Assembly (NCBI RefSeq): GCF_963667685.1
Contig: NZ_OY763930.1
Span: forward strand, 2,029,501 to 2,093,500
DNA: 64,000 nucleotides
Origin: Maridesulfovibrio sp.
GTDB lineage: Bacteria; Desulfobacterota; Desulfovibrionia; Desulfovibrionales; Desulfovibrionaceae
Direction of reading: 5' to 3'
The notes below the pieces were generated by a model. The model was not told the origin of the DNA. It saw nothing but the letters and a program-made list of their open reading frames with translations, and ran no database searches. Position numbers and translations under genes: made by a program. This document shows positions 7,106-16,195 of the stretch, piece by piece (the stretch's first letter is position 1; each line of letters starts with the position of its first letter).

Positions 7106-8635
7106 TTATTTCATGGTTGCGGTTATATATTTGCGCATGGACTGTTTATCAATGGGTTGGTCATTACCCATAATCTGCACAGCCAGCGATCCGGCAATAT
7201 TACCTAAGAATCCGACCAGCTCTTCATGAAGTCCCATGCAGGCGGCCATGGACGCAATGGAAAAAAGGGCATCCCCGGCCCCGACCCGGTCCACCACATT
7301 AGACTGGAAGGAGGGTATGCGCACAAATTCACTTCTAGGATTATAAAGAGAGCAGCCCCGGCTGCCCTGAGTTACCAAAGAAATTTTAGTCTGCAAGCGG
7401 TTCCCTGTTTCTATAAGCAGCGGACGTAACTCATTGAGCTGGTCGCGGGTCTCAAGGCGCAGTTCGTGTTCTGCAAGGGAGAAAAAATCCATGCGCGGAT
7501 ATTTGCCGATGGTATTGAACCCGCGGTTTCCGGCATTGGCCTGTGTGTTCACAGCAAGGAAAGGCGATTTTTCCGACAGCACTTTAATTACCGAAGGGCT
7601 GATCAAGCCGTGTCCGAAGTCGGCAGCCAGCACAAGGTCGTAACCTGAAATGATGCTTTCCAGTTCGGCGCAGATTTCCTGCTCCAGACTGTCCGGCAGC
7701 GGGCTGTCGTCCATGACATAGATTTCCATGACCTTGCTTAGTGAGTAGCTGTCAATAAACCTGCGTTTCAGTGTGGTCGGACCTTTGGGGCGGGTGAAAA
7801 AGCGGGGACTGATCTTGTCATCCAGCTTTTCGCAAATGAAATCTTCGTAGCGTTCATGCTCGCCGAGCATGGTCAGCAGTGTAACCTGCCCGGCAAAGTT
7901 GGCGACGTGATTGGCTACTGCCAGTGCGCCCCCGGCATAAAGCTCGTGGGACTGGTATTTCAGTGCCAGAATGGGGTCTTTTGAGGATTTTCCCAGCGCT
8001 GATGCAATCTGGTATTCATCAAGAATTGTGTCTCCGATGATGAGTACATTAAGGTCCTGCATGTGCTCAAGATGTTCGAGCACATCATCCAGACTGTAGC
8101 GGCTGCGGAACATCTTCAGGTATTCGTCCAGCTCTTCGTTGTTGCGGGTCAGGTAACGGTTGATCAGGTTGGATGAGCTGTAGACGATGTCTGAAGTGAA
8201 AATCAGTTCCGCCCCTATTTCGCGGACCACATCCGCTTCCTTGCCGATTTTCCCAAGCGGGTCGTTGTCTATATCCTTAAATTCATCACCTTTAGCATAA
8301 ACATGGGGCCGGATAGCACGCAGGGTCTCTTCGGCAGTGGGCCATTCGTTGATTGCTACGTAATCGGTCTCGCCAAGTGAGGCCAGAGCTTCAGCCCGCA
8401 GCACTTCGGTGAAGGCCGGGCGGTCCGGGCCTTTGTCCACGTAATGATCCGGGGTCAGGGTGACGATTAGAATATCGCCGTGTTCCTTGGCCTGATTGAA
8501 ATAGCGTATGTGTCCGATATGCAGCAGATCAAATACACCGTGGCAGAGCACGATACGTTTGCCGTTTTCACGCAGTTCAGCCGCGATTTCCGCAAGCTCT
8601 GAAATAGATTTTATTTTACTGTCAGCGCAGGCCAT
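7106..8635 (-). CDS. Nucleotidyltransferase-PfkB kinase fusion (HldE domains reversed)
   Basis: The 509-residue bifunctional protein begins with a cytidylyltransferase-like domain (about 25-150; GVFDLLHIGH at 33-42 carries the HxGH motif). It ends with a PfkB/ribokinase domain (about 185-509; VGAGDAL at 451-457 holds the catalytic Asp). E. coli HldE has the same two activities, but with the kinase first. The likely role is phosphorylation at C1 and nucleotidyl activation of a heptose-like sugar phosphate made by the neighbouring SIS enzyme. The PfkB signature reads DRVGAGD rather than DTxGAGD. Start ATG 8635 follows the NeuB-like stop by 4 bases. Confidence 0.82.
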   Translation of the reverse strand: MACADSKIKSISELAEIAAELRENGKRIVLCHGVFDLLHIGHIRYFNQAKEHGDILIVTLTPDHYVDKGPDRPAFTEVLRAEALASLGETDYVAINEWPTAEETLRAIRPHVYAKGDEFKDIDNDPLGKIGKEADVVREIGAELIFTSDIVYSSSNLINRYLTRNNEELDEYLKMFRSRYSLDDVLEHLEHMQDLNVLIIGDTILDEYQIASALGKSSKDPILALKYQSHELYAGGALAVANHVANFAGQVTLLTMLGEHERYEDFICEKLDDKISPRFFTRPKGPTTLKRRFIDSYSLSKVMEIYVMDDSPLPDSLEQEICAELESIISGYDLVLAADFGHGLISPSVIKVLSEKSPFLAVNTQANAGNRGFNTIGKYPRMDFFSLAEHELRLETRDQLNELRPLLIETGNRLQTKISLVTQGSRGCSLYNPRSEFVRIPSFQSNVVDRVGAGDALFSIASMAACMGLHEELVGFLGNIAGSLAVQIMGNDQPIDKQSMRKYITATMK

Positions 8636-8639
8636 TAAA

Positions 8640-9512
8640 TTATGGTTCCCATGTTTCTCTGATTGATTTTAGGGGGCGTAAGCCGTCTTCCGGGGCAGCC
8701 CGCCATTCACGGTCCGGCATCTCTGCTTCGGTCGGTTTCTTCATCCCGTTACCGTCAGCACGCATTCCCAGCCTTATGTTGGCTATCAGTCTTTCCAGCT
8801 GATCTGGGAGCCAGCAATGTCCGAAGTCGTATTCAGGGCCGTTTTCATCTAGGTCAAGGTGCAGTTCAATTGTTTGTGCTTCGTATTTGTGCACAGCGCG
8901 ATGAATAACGCCTTCACTGACCGTATGATCTGACCAGCCGATTTTGCAGTCGAATTCATTGCGCATGGATTCTATAGCCGCAAGATTAGCCTGCCCAACC
9001 GGTGCTGGGTAGCCTGATACGCAATGCAAGAGGGTTAGGTCAACACATCCTGAAGAATGTAATGTTTCCACTGCCTTGGAAATCTCAGCCATATCGGCCA
9101 TTCCCGTGGAAAGTACCACAGGTTTACCAGTGGCGGCGCATTTTTCCAGCAGTTCCGTCCAGAGCAGTTCGTAGGATGCTATTTTGAAAAAATCTACATG
9201 CGGAGCCAGAACATCGACAGCGTTAAGATAGAAAGGTGTGCAAGAGAACAAAATGTTTTTTTCACGGCAGCGTTCGGCAATCAAAGGAATAAATGATTCC
9301 GGAAGTTCCCAGTGAACCCTGTTGCGGTGTTCTTCACTTCTGGTCAGAATTTCCGGCGCAAAAAGTTCGTTAATCCTGAACAGCTGGAATTTTACAGCAG
9401 CGCAGCCTATGCGAGCGGCAGTGTCGATGAACTTATAACAACGTCCGAGATCACAGTCGTGGTTGCTGGAGACCTCGGCAATAAAGAGGGGTGGGGTTGT
9501 CTTGCAAGGCAA
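8640..9512 (-). CDS. NeuB-like synthase lacking the C-terminal SAF domain
   Basis: The 290-residue protein is a NeuB-type barrel, the family that joins phosphoenolpyruvate to an aldose to give nine-carbon sugar acids. IAEVSSNHDCDLG near the start, VKFQLF, FFKIASYEL, VLSTGMA and IGWSDHT are family blocks. Typical NeuB or PseI proteins have about 340-350 residues and end in an antifreeze-like SAF domain, which is missing here. The start is TTG at 9512, supported by a strong GGAGGT at 9521-9526 with an 8-base spacer. It heads the block A operon. The substrate may differ from that of NeuB. Confidence 0.82.
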   Translation of the reverse strand: MPCKTTPPLFIAEVSSNHDCDLGRCYKFIDTAARIGCAAVKFQLFRINELFAPEILTRSEEHRNRVHWELPESFIPLIAERCREKNILFSCTPFYLNAVDVLAPHVDFFKIASYELLWTELLEKCAATGKPVVLSTGMADMAEISKAVETLHSSGCVDLTLLHCVSGYPAPVGQANLAAIESMRNEFDCKIGWSDHTVSEGVIHRAVHKYEAQTIELHLDLDENGPEYDFGHCWLPDQLERLIANIRLGMRADGNGMKKPTEAEMPDREWRAAPEDGLRPLKSIRETWEP

Positions 9513-9712
9513 TTTTATGCACCTCCAGAAAATGTTATAAGTTGAGTTGCCGGGAGTCTATTTTCTAGGGCATAGCAAGTCAATGACTGTATTGTTTTTA
9601 GGTATACATATGTAGGTTGGCTTTGGTATGGATGCAGCTATATTATCGAACTGTGCTTAACCATTTTTTAGCTAACGAACAGTGTGCCTACGGTTTTCTC
9701 AAGGAGATTTAT

Positions 9713-10636
9713 ATGTATAATAGTGTTTATTTTGAAATATCAGGAGCATGCAATGCGCGGTGTCCATGGTGCCAGACAGGGCTGAAAAGAATAAGTGGTA
9801 GGCAGGAAAAACCTCACTTTGTCTCCATAGAGGATTTCAGGAAAGTTGTTCGTAAATTTAGGGCTAAAAGGCTTATTTCATCTGAAACTATCATCTCTCT
9901 TTATAACTGGTATGAGCCGTTCCTTCATCCGCAGTTCAAGGAGATTGTCGGTGAGCTGCATCGCATTGAACAGCCCTTCCGTATTAGTACTAATGCCTCT
10001 AAGCTGGTGCTTTTTTCCGGTAATGAGCTGCAGTATTGTAGCATGTTAAGAATTTCGTTACCTGGTTTTTCTCAATCTTCCTATGACAAGGTGCACGGCT
10101 TTAATTTTGAGCGGATTCTCGAGAACATTGTGGGTATGGTTAAAAATTTCCGTGCTAATGGATTTAAGGGTGATGTCCAGCTGGCTTTTCTCGCTTATCA
10201 GTTCAACCTAAATGAACTGGCTGCCTGCCGTATTTTTGCGGACAGAATCGGGGCAAGTCTGTCAGCCAGTGCAGCATCTTTCAACGGATTGTCTATGATG
10301 ATGTCTTATCTTGATAATACAATGCCTTATGATCAATTAAAGAAAGCATCAAAAGAACTACTTCTTTATTATATGGACGATGTTGTTGCCGCCTGTCCTA
10401 ATGATTGGGAGTGTCCACAGCATGAAGTTCTTGTGGTAGATGAACATTGTAACATCGTGATTTGCTGTGGTCCGGACAAAGATGAGCCAGATTATCTTGT
10501 CGGAAATGCTCTAGAGCTTTCTGTAGAAGAAATTTTAGCAAAAAAAGAGGCAAAAAAGAGTTCTGCTCTCTGTAAGAAATGTATGTCTCTTGGGGCTCCC
10601 TATATCGGGTCCAATCTGCTGCGTCTGTCAATTTAA
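9713..10636 (+). CDS. Radical SAM/SPASM-like enzyme
   Basis: The 307-residue protein has CNARCPWC (Cys13, Cys17, Cys20), the radical SAM cluster motif, then a barrel with SLYNWYEPFLHP and ISTNAS. C-terminal cysteines (CNIVICCG, CKKC) could ligate an auxiliary cluster. I chose ATG 9713 because AAGGAG stands just upstream at 9701-9706 and family homology begins within a few residues. It is the first gene of block B, divergent from the NeuB-like gene across a 200-base gap. The substrate is unknown; neighbours point to a sugar or lipid-linked glycan. Confidence 0.82.
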   Translation: MYNSVYFEISGACNARCPWCQTGLKRISGRQEKPHFVSIEDFRKVVRKFRAKRLISSETIISLYNWYEPFLHPQFKEIVGELHRIEQPFRISTNASKLVLFSGNELQYCSMLRISLPGFSQSSYDKVHGFNFERILENIVGMVKNFRANGFKGDVQLAFLAYQFNLNELAACRIFADRIGASLSASAASFNGLSMMMSYLDNTMPYDQLKKASKELLLYYMDDVVAACPNDWECPQHEVLVVDEHCNIVICCGPDKDEPDYLVGNALELSVEEILAKKEAKKSSALCKKCMSLGAPYIGSNLLRLSI

Positions 10637-10666
10637 AAAATGTAATAGAAAACGGTTAGGATATAT

Positions 10667-11485
10667 ATGCGCATACTCGTAACAGGGGCCAGCGGCTTTA
10701 TAGGTAATTATGTAGTCAGGGAAATTATTGCACAGGGGCATGAGGTTATTGCGACCACACGTAATATCGAAAATCTAAGCCAGAGGGATTGGGTTGCTGA
10801 TGTCAGTTGTAAAAAGCTCGATCTGGTAGATCTTCCTGAAGGTATTTTTTCATATTTAGGTAGTCCTGAGCGGATTATTCATCTGGCTTGGGGAGGATTA
10901 CCCAATTACAATGACAGCATCCATACCGGTCAGATATTTCGAGAAAATTTTGAATTCTGCAAGAAAATGGTCGAGCAGGGGGCCAAGCATCTCCTCGTAG
11001 CCGGGACTTGTTTTGAGTATGGTCTTACAGAAGGTTCTCTTCCAGTGAGCACTCCCCCTGCCCCTGTGACGGAGTATGGCAGAGGTAAAAATATGCTCCG
11101 AGAAGCGTTGGAGGGAATCTTCAAAGACAAAGCCGTTCTTTTCCAGTGGGCAAGGCTTTTTTATATTTATGGAGAAGGACAGTCTCCGAACTCTCTATAT
11201 TCGCAGGTCCGCAAAGCCGTAGCTGATGGCGATAAGGTCTTTAATATGTCCAAGGGGGATCAGGTTCGTGACTTTCTTTCTGTGGAGCAGGTTGCTAAAA
11301 AAATAGTAACTTTGGCTTTACATAGTGAGGAGTCCGGTATTTTTAATATTTGCAGCGGAAAACCCAGAACCGTTTTGTCTTTGGTGGAAGAATTTTTTGC
11401 CGCACACGACCATGAAATTGAACTGAACAAGGGGTACTATCCCTACCCCACCTATGAGCCGTTTGCATTTTGGGGACAGGATTAA
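10667..11485 (+). CDS. NAD-dependent epimerase/dehydratase (SDR)
   Basis: The 272-residue extended-type SDR has TGASGFIG at 6-13 for NAD(P) binding and the catalytic pair Tyr137 and Lys141 (YGRGK). It is shorter than typical sugar-nucleotide epimerases (300-350 residues), though its end (YEPFAFWG) looks like a natural family terminus. A good AGGAT ribosome site precedes ATG 10667. It follows the radical SAM gene by 30 bases, so the two may be co-transcribed. The likely role is epimerisation, dehydration or reduction of a nucleotide sugar. Confidence 0.82.
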   Translation: MRILVTGASGFIGNYVVREIIAQGHEVIATTRNIENLSQRDWVADVSCKKLDLVDLPEGIFSYLGSPERIIHLAWGGLPNYNDSIHTGQIFRENFEFCKKMVEQGAKHLLVAGTCFEYGLTEGSLPVSTPPAPVTEYGRGKNMLREALEGIFKDKAVLFQWARLFYIYGEGQSPNSLYSQVRKAVADGDKVFNMSKGDQVRDFLSVEQVAKKIVTLALHSEESGIFNICSGKPRTVLSLVEEFFAAHDHEIELNKGYYPYPTYEPFAFWGQD

Positions 11486-11539
11486 GAGAGAGGTTTCCCA
11501 TCTTCTCCCGTCGAACGGCATGCGCATTAGTTGTAACTA

Positions 11540-13096
11540 CTATAGTTTCATTTTGTGCAGTAAGACTTGTATGGCGAAAAGAAGTTTACACTTTTCTTCA
11601 AAATTAGTTTCGCATTTAATGTACTTGTCCTTTTTAATGGCTAGACGTTTGAGCAGGTTATGTTCGAATTTTATCAAATCATTAATGCAAAAGAGAACTA
11701 TTTCCTTAAAGCTGCTCATATGGTTGGGCTGGAGCGGACCTGTATGCGGTGATTTGTAAAGAACCAGTTCCTGATTTTCCAGCTTTTCAATAAGTTTCTT
11801 ATCTGCAGCTTTGATGCTGAAATTCTTGTAATCAATCTCATAGATATAGTCGTCAACATGGAAATTTAGGGCAAAATAGCCATGGTCAGGGAATTTCTTC
11901 TGTCCCTCAGCATATGAAACGGAAAACCGGTCCTTAAGGCCGTGTGGTGTTCTCAAGAAAAAATTAACCCATGTGTCGGGGGTCTCCCAATCCCTTTTTG
12001 CAAATGTGCGCTCGAAGGTTGTCCAGTACTCTCTCGTTTCTCCCATAACTACAGCTTTTATACTGTCCAGCAACAAGTCAAAACTTTTCCCGATATTCAT
12101 CAGGTCCTTATTGCGCATTTGCAGTAGTTGCTGTTTAAGGTCACCGTTTTGATTTACAGTCCATGAAAGAACGTGTTTCAATTGCTCTTTCGTGTACGTG
12201 TTAAATGACTGGTGGCTGAATGTTATGCCTGGCTGGTCGCTTTTGGGCTGATATGCGATTGCAGGCCTTCCTGTCGCATATGCAAATGTTCGTCGACCGA
12301 AAGAAGTATCAGTTACTAGAACTTTGGCCCGGGCAAAAGAAGTTTCGTTGCCTGGCAGGGTGTCAATTTCTATATTTTTATAGCCGGAAAATTGTTCCAG
12401 AATGGAATATAATTTCGCTGTCGGCGGATTGTACGGTCTGAATATTATGCTCAGATCAGGGCATGTTTCCTTGATGGTTTCTAAAATGTCGAGATACTGC
12501 TTCTCAGCTTCGAAATATGGATAGCTGGGCATGAACAAAATGCTATCGGTTCTAATCTTTTTTGCTTCAATCTTTTCAGTAAGTAGGTCTATTTTTAAAT
12601 ATCCGCCTTTAATAATGGTGAATTTCTTGTCTCTTAAGTCGAAGAAGGAGGGAACTATCCGGCCCATTTCCTTTTCAAACTCTTGCGGTGTGATTTTTTC
12701 GAGAAATGGCGGGTAAACGAAAAACATATCAGCGATATGAAAAAGGTATGTATAGCTATGTAAATTCCATGAGCTGTAAAGCACATGACAGGTCACGATC
12801 ACTTTTGATTCAACAGGAAATTTAAATCCGAGGCAATTGTCCGAGGAGACAAATACGGAGATGCCTGTAAGTTCACTTAAATCCCTTGAATCAATTTTAA
12901 AAACTGGAATCTGATCTATGGCTTTATTCAGCTTGGCCTCTTCAATTGTAATAATTACTGGTGTATATATGTCTGAGTCTATAAGGCTTTTTTTAGCTGC
13001 TGCTGCGTATACACTCACGTGTAGGTCTGCACAAACAAAAGCAACAACAGGCTTTTGGGCATTCTTAATAAACTCGGCCAATTGCGATCTCTGCAT
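11540..13096 (-). CDS. CDP-glycerol glycerophosphotransferase-like transferase
   Basis: The 518-residue soluble protein has a GT-B layout with blocks of the TagB/TagF family. SILFMPSYPYFE opens the second Rossmann half, and VTDTSFGRRTFAYATGRPAI is a plausible donor-binding block. The C-terminal 150 residues match nothing I recognise. Members of this family transfer polyol phosphates or sugars to surface polymers, and in Gram-negatives they occur in capsule or O-antigen loci. The gene is convergent with the SDR gene (54 bases apart) and divergent from the GT2 gene. The ATG start has no clear ribosome site. Confidence 0.65.
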   Translation of the reverse strand: MQRSQLAEFIKNAQKPVVAFVCADLHVSVYAAAAKKSLIDSDIYTPVIITIEEAKLNKAIDQIPVFKIDSRDLSELTGISVFVSSDNCLGFKFPVESKVIVTCHVLYSSWNLHSYTYLFHIADMFFVYPPFLEKITPQEFEKEMGRIVPSFFDLRDKKFTIIKGGYLKIDLLTEKIEAKKIRTDSILFMPSYPYFEAEKQYLDILETIKETCPDLSIIFRPYNPPTAKLYSILEQFSGYKNIEIDTLPGNETSFARAKVLVTDTSFGRRTFAYATGRPAIAYQPKSDQPGITFSHQSFNTYTKEQLKHVLSWTVNQNGDLKQQLLQMRNKDLMNIGKSFDLLLDSIKAVVMGETREYWTTFERTFAKRDWETPDTWVNFFLRTPHGLKDRFSVSYAEGQKKFPDHGYFALNFHVDDYIYEIDYKNFSIKAADKKLIEKLENQELVLYKSPHTGPLQPNHMSSFKEIVLFCINDLIKFEHNLLKRLAIKKDKYIKCETNFEEKCKLLFAIQVLLHKMKL

Positions 13097-13371
13097 GTGA
13101 TGGTGCCTATTTTGTTCGGGGTAAAGTTTAAGCTGTTTTTGTTATGCTGTAGTTATTTCAATTCGGTACTACATAAAAGTTCAATATTCAAATTATTGAG
13201 CGGGATCTTTATATGTCTTTCTTATTCAGATTCAAGAATTAAGTTATCGAATGTTGTGTTTGGCGTAATATTTGCTTGATATTTGAAAAGCGTCAAAAAA
13301 TATTTCGGTTCTCGACATATAGTTATCAATTTTATAAAATTATTTAAACAAGATGATGCGGAGATTTTAGG

Positions 13372-14463
13372 ATGAGTAGTAGCTTTGAGCTGAGTTTTAC
13401 GGAGAGGAAGACCCCCCTGATTTCCGTTCTGATTCCCTGCTACAATCGGCCGGAAGGGCTTGATAATGCTCTTAGTGACTTTACTGGCCAGACTTACAGA
13501 AATATTGAGATAGTAGTTTCCGACAATTGTTCTCCGCAAAAAAAAGAGATTGCTGCTGTCATGGCAAAGTATGCACATGATCCTCGTATTCGCTACACTC
13601 GCCGGGCAGAAAATGTAGGGATGTTGCGTAATTCGCTTGGGGTGCTGGAGGATGCAAGAGGACAATATCTCACATGGGGCAGTGATGATGACCGCTGGGA
13701 CAAGGATTACCTACTTGAGTTGTTTACCCTGCTTAAAAAAAATCCTGATGCTTCATGTGCTTTTTGCGACTACGATGTAATCAATCCAGAAGGAGAAAAG
13801 TATATTGGGTTCCCGGAAGCGTATCCGTTCCTGAAACAGTTTGATGATCCTGATCGGATCAGCCGTCTGAAGAAATTTATTCTCGCCAAAGAAGGCTATA
13901 GTAATAAATCTTGCCCGATAAGAGCCCTGATCAAGACAGAAATTGTTCGAGATTACTTCGATAAAATGCAAGATTTAGGGTTACTTGAAAACTGGGGTGA
14001 CATGCTTGTAGTTTTTGCTTTTCTGATGGAAGGCAGGATGGTTACCTCTCCAAGGGTTCTGCATAAATTCACATCCGGTAATGATAAGGACTATTTTCCA
14101 ACGCCCCCCAATCCTTATTTTTATCTTGAGGGATATTTGAAGCTTATGAATTGCAGACTTCCTGTTGAAGAGGTGAAAGTACTCAGGGAGTTTGTGGGTA
14201 TGAAATTGACACAGGCTGATTGTGCTTTCGGAGGTAAAGAGCTTGCCAGAACTCTTCAGAACATTTCAACACTTATGAAAGTTCCCGGTTTTGACATTGA
14301 TATTCATGATGTTGAAAGCTTGAGCCATTACTTGGAAGTGAAGGATTATTGTGCAGTCTTAAGGATTATAACACGGATCTATAGGAAGTTTACACCGGAT
14401 CTTGTTTTGCAAATTATTGCTGCGCAAAGGATGAATCAGATAAAAGAATCTGTCGTTGCTTAG
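13372..14463 (+). CDS. Glycosyltransferase family 2
   Basis: The 363-residue GT-A protein starts its domain with SVLIPCYNRPEGL (18-30), continues with VSDNCS near 49-54 and has an Asp triplet at 105-107 (GSDDDRW) for metal and nucleotide-sugar binding. No membrane segment is visible. CGGAG precedes the start. It is a close cousin of the protein at 30239-31087: both share RYTR, a following SEN/AEN segment and similar length, but that one has lost the Asp triplet. The sugar and acceptor are unknown. Confidence 0.88.
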   Translation: MSSSFELSFTERKTPLISVLIPCYNRPEGLDNALSDFTGQTYRNIEIVVSDNCSPQKKEIAAVMAKYAHDPRIRYTRRAENVGMLRNSLGVLEDARGQYLTWGSDDDRWDKDYLLELFTLLKKNPDASCAFCDYDVINPEGEKYIGFPEAYPFLKQFDDPDRISRLKKFILAKEGYSNKSCPIRALIKTEIVRDYFDKMQDLGLLENWGDMLVVFAFLMEGRMVTSPRVLHKFTSGNDKDYFPTPPNPYFYLEGYLKLMNCRLPVEEVKVLREFVGMKLTQADCAFGGKELARTLQNISTLMKVPGFDIDIHDVESLSHYLEVKDYCAVLRIITRIYRKFTPDLVLQIIAAQRMNQIKESVVA

Positions 14464-14560
14464 TAATTTTCTGTTTTGTGTCATATCTGCCTGGTCTAGG
14501 CTAATTAAAGTTTTATATTTTAAATGCAGTTCGTGATGAAATTACGTAAAAGAGAGTGTC

Positions 14561-16195
14561 ATGGATGCCATAAATAAGAAGATCATATTCGGTATTTTTT
14601 CCCAAAATAAGTCTATGGCTGCAGCTATGCTTGGTGCCCTTGCCCATAAATTAGGATGGGATGTTGATATTGTCTTTTTTCCGCTGGAATCTTCCCCCGA
14701 AGATGTCTTGGACGAATTGGAATATTTTCCAGATATATTTGCGTTGTCATTTGCGTCTTATAATAGGGCTCAAGCTTTTTCTGTCGCGAAGGTTCTTAAA
14801 GAGCGCGGCATTAAGGTTATTGGTGGAGGAATTCACGCTACTGCTATGCCTCAAGATTTAGTGAAGACGGGTTATTTTGATGCCGTCATGTATGGGGACG
14901 GTATGGGATCATTGGAAGAGGTCCTTTTGAATTATGAGGACTTGAGAGATTCTGTGATTGTAGAGGGTAGAAAGCATCCTGATGAGAGAGTTTATCTTGA
15001 TTATTTTTTTTCTGAATCACAGGAAAAGGTTTTAAGGGAAACTCAAAAAATTGATTTGCTTACAAGCTATGGATGTCCGTTTGGCTGTACCTTTTGCGCC
15101 AGTTCTCGCAAAAAATTTATGAAATTTCCCGACGACTATATGGTTGATTCCATGATCGATATTCATGATCGATATGGAGTTAAAATTTTTACCTTCCAAG
15201 ATGATCTGCTGTTTAATGATGTCAAAAGAGTGAAGCGTGTCAGTGAACGTTTGAGCAATCTGCCAGCGGACAAATCTATTAACTTTGGTAAAAGTGCAAA
15301 TTGCAGAGCTTCTAGTTTTTCGGATTCGCTAGCTGAAGAGATCAAAAAACTTAATATTACAGATGTTAGTTTCGGTATAGAGTCAGCTTCAAATAAGCTT
15401 TTAAAGTTCTTGAATAAAAAACAGACTGAAGAAGATTGTTACAGAGCTCTTGAGGTATGTAAAAGACATGGTCTGTATAGCCGAATAAATCTGATGTTCG
15501 GAATTCCTACTCAGGATGAAGAGGATTATCAGATTACTTTTGAATTCGTAAGAAAAGCTAAGCCAGATATCATTAATACCTTCTATTATACTCCGTACCC
15601 TGGAACGGATCTGTATGACTATTGTTTTGATAATGGTTATATCTCTTCTGAATATGACCGTAATCGTTTTGACTGGTTTGATGCTAAAGTAGATGGTATC
15701 AGAGAAGTTCATCTAAAATTGAATAATGTAGATTACCATATGGCAGATAAGTACATAAATAAAATTAAAAAATTATATGACCCTCTGAATTTTATAAGTC
15801 CGATTATTGCGGAACTAGATAAGCAACCATGGATTATTTTTGGATCAAGTACACAGATTTATTTCAGCCAGGTTCTCTCTTTATTGAATGAAATAGATAA
15901 AAAAAATTGTCTTGGATATTATGATATTGATCCGGGGGCAGAATATGCAGTTGAAAGGAGAGTAGAGTTTTCAAAATATATGGAAAATAGCAGCTTGCAA
16001 CCGGATTGCATTGTTACCTATACTCATCTTTCAAGTGAAGACTATAAAAATTTCAAGGAATTAGTTAATCGTAAATTTGGTGATATTCCGCTTGTTTCCA
16101 TTTCCACTATGGAGAGACACTCGTTAGAGGAAGTAAGAAATATGCTAGCCAATTATAAAGATAGTCTTATAGCGTCAAAAGAAGGTACCCAATAA
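14561..16195 (+). CDS. B12-binding-fold radical SAM enzyme with extra C-terminal domain
   Basis: The 544-residue protein has a cobalamin-binding-like N-terminal domain (about 5-130; ALSFASYNRA, KVIGGGIHAT) but no DxHxxG motif, so cobalamin binding without a lower His ligand, or loss of cobalamin, is possible. The radical SAM core follows (about 160-400) with CPFGCTFC (Cys172, Cys176, Cys179). Residues from about 425 form a further Rossmann-like module (PWIIFGSSTQIY) resembling modules in neighbouring enzymes. Relatives methylate or rearrange unactivated carbons. Its stop overlaps the next start by one base (TAATG). The gene is more AT-rich than blocks A and C. Confidence 0.83.
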   Translation: MDAINKKIIFGIFSQNKSMAAAMLGALAHKLGWDVDIVFFPLESSPEDVLDELEYFPDIFALSFASYNRAQAFSVAKVLKERGIKVIGGGIHATAMPQDLVKTGYFDAVMYGDGMGSLEEVLLNYEDLRDSVIVEGRKHPDERVYLDYFFSESQEKVLRETQKIDLLTSYGCPFGCTFCASSRKKFMKFPDDYMVDSMIDIHDRYGVKIFTFQDDLLFNDVKRVKRVSERLSNLPADKSINFGKSANCRASSFSDSLAEEIKKLNITDVSFGIESASNKLLKFLNKKQTEEDCYRALEVCKRHGLYSRINLMFGIPTQDEEDYQITFEFVRKAKPDIINTFYYTPYPGTDLYDYCFDNGYISSEYDRNRFDWFDAKVDGIREVHLKLNNVDYHMADKYINKIKKLYDPLNFISPIIAELDKQPWIIFGSSTQIYFSQVLSLLNEIDKKNCLGYYDIDPGAEYAVERRVEFSKYMENSSLQPDCIVTYTHLSSEDYKNFKELVNRKFGDIPLVSISTMERHSLEEVRNMLANYKDSLIASKEGTQ

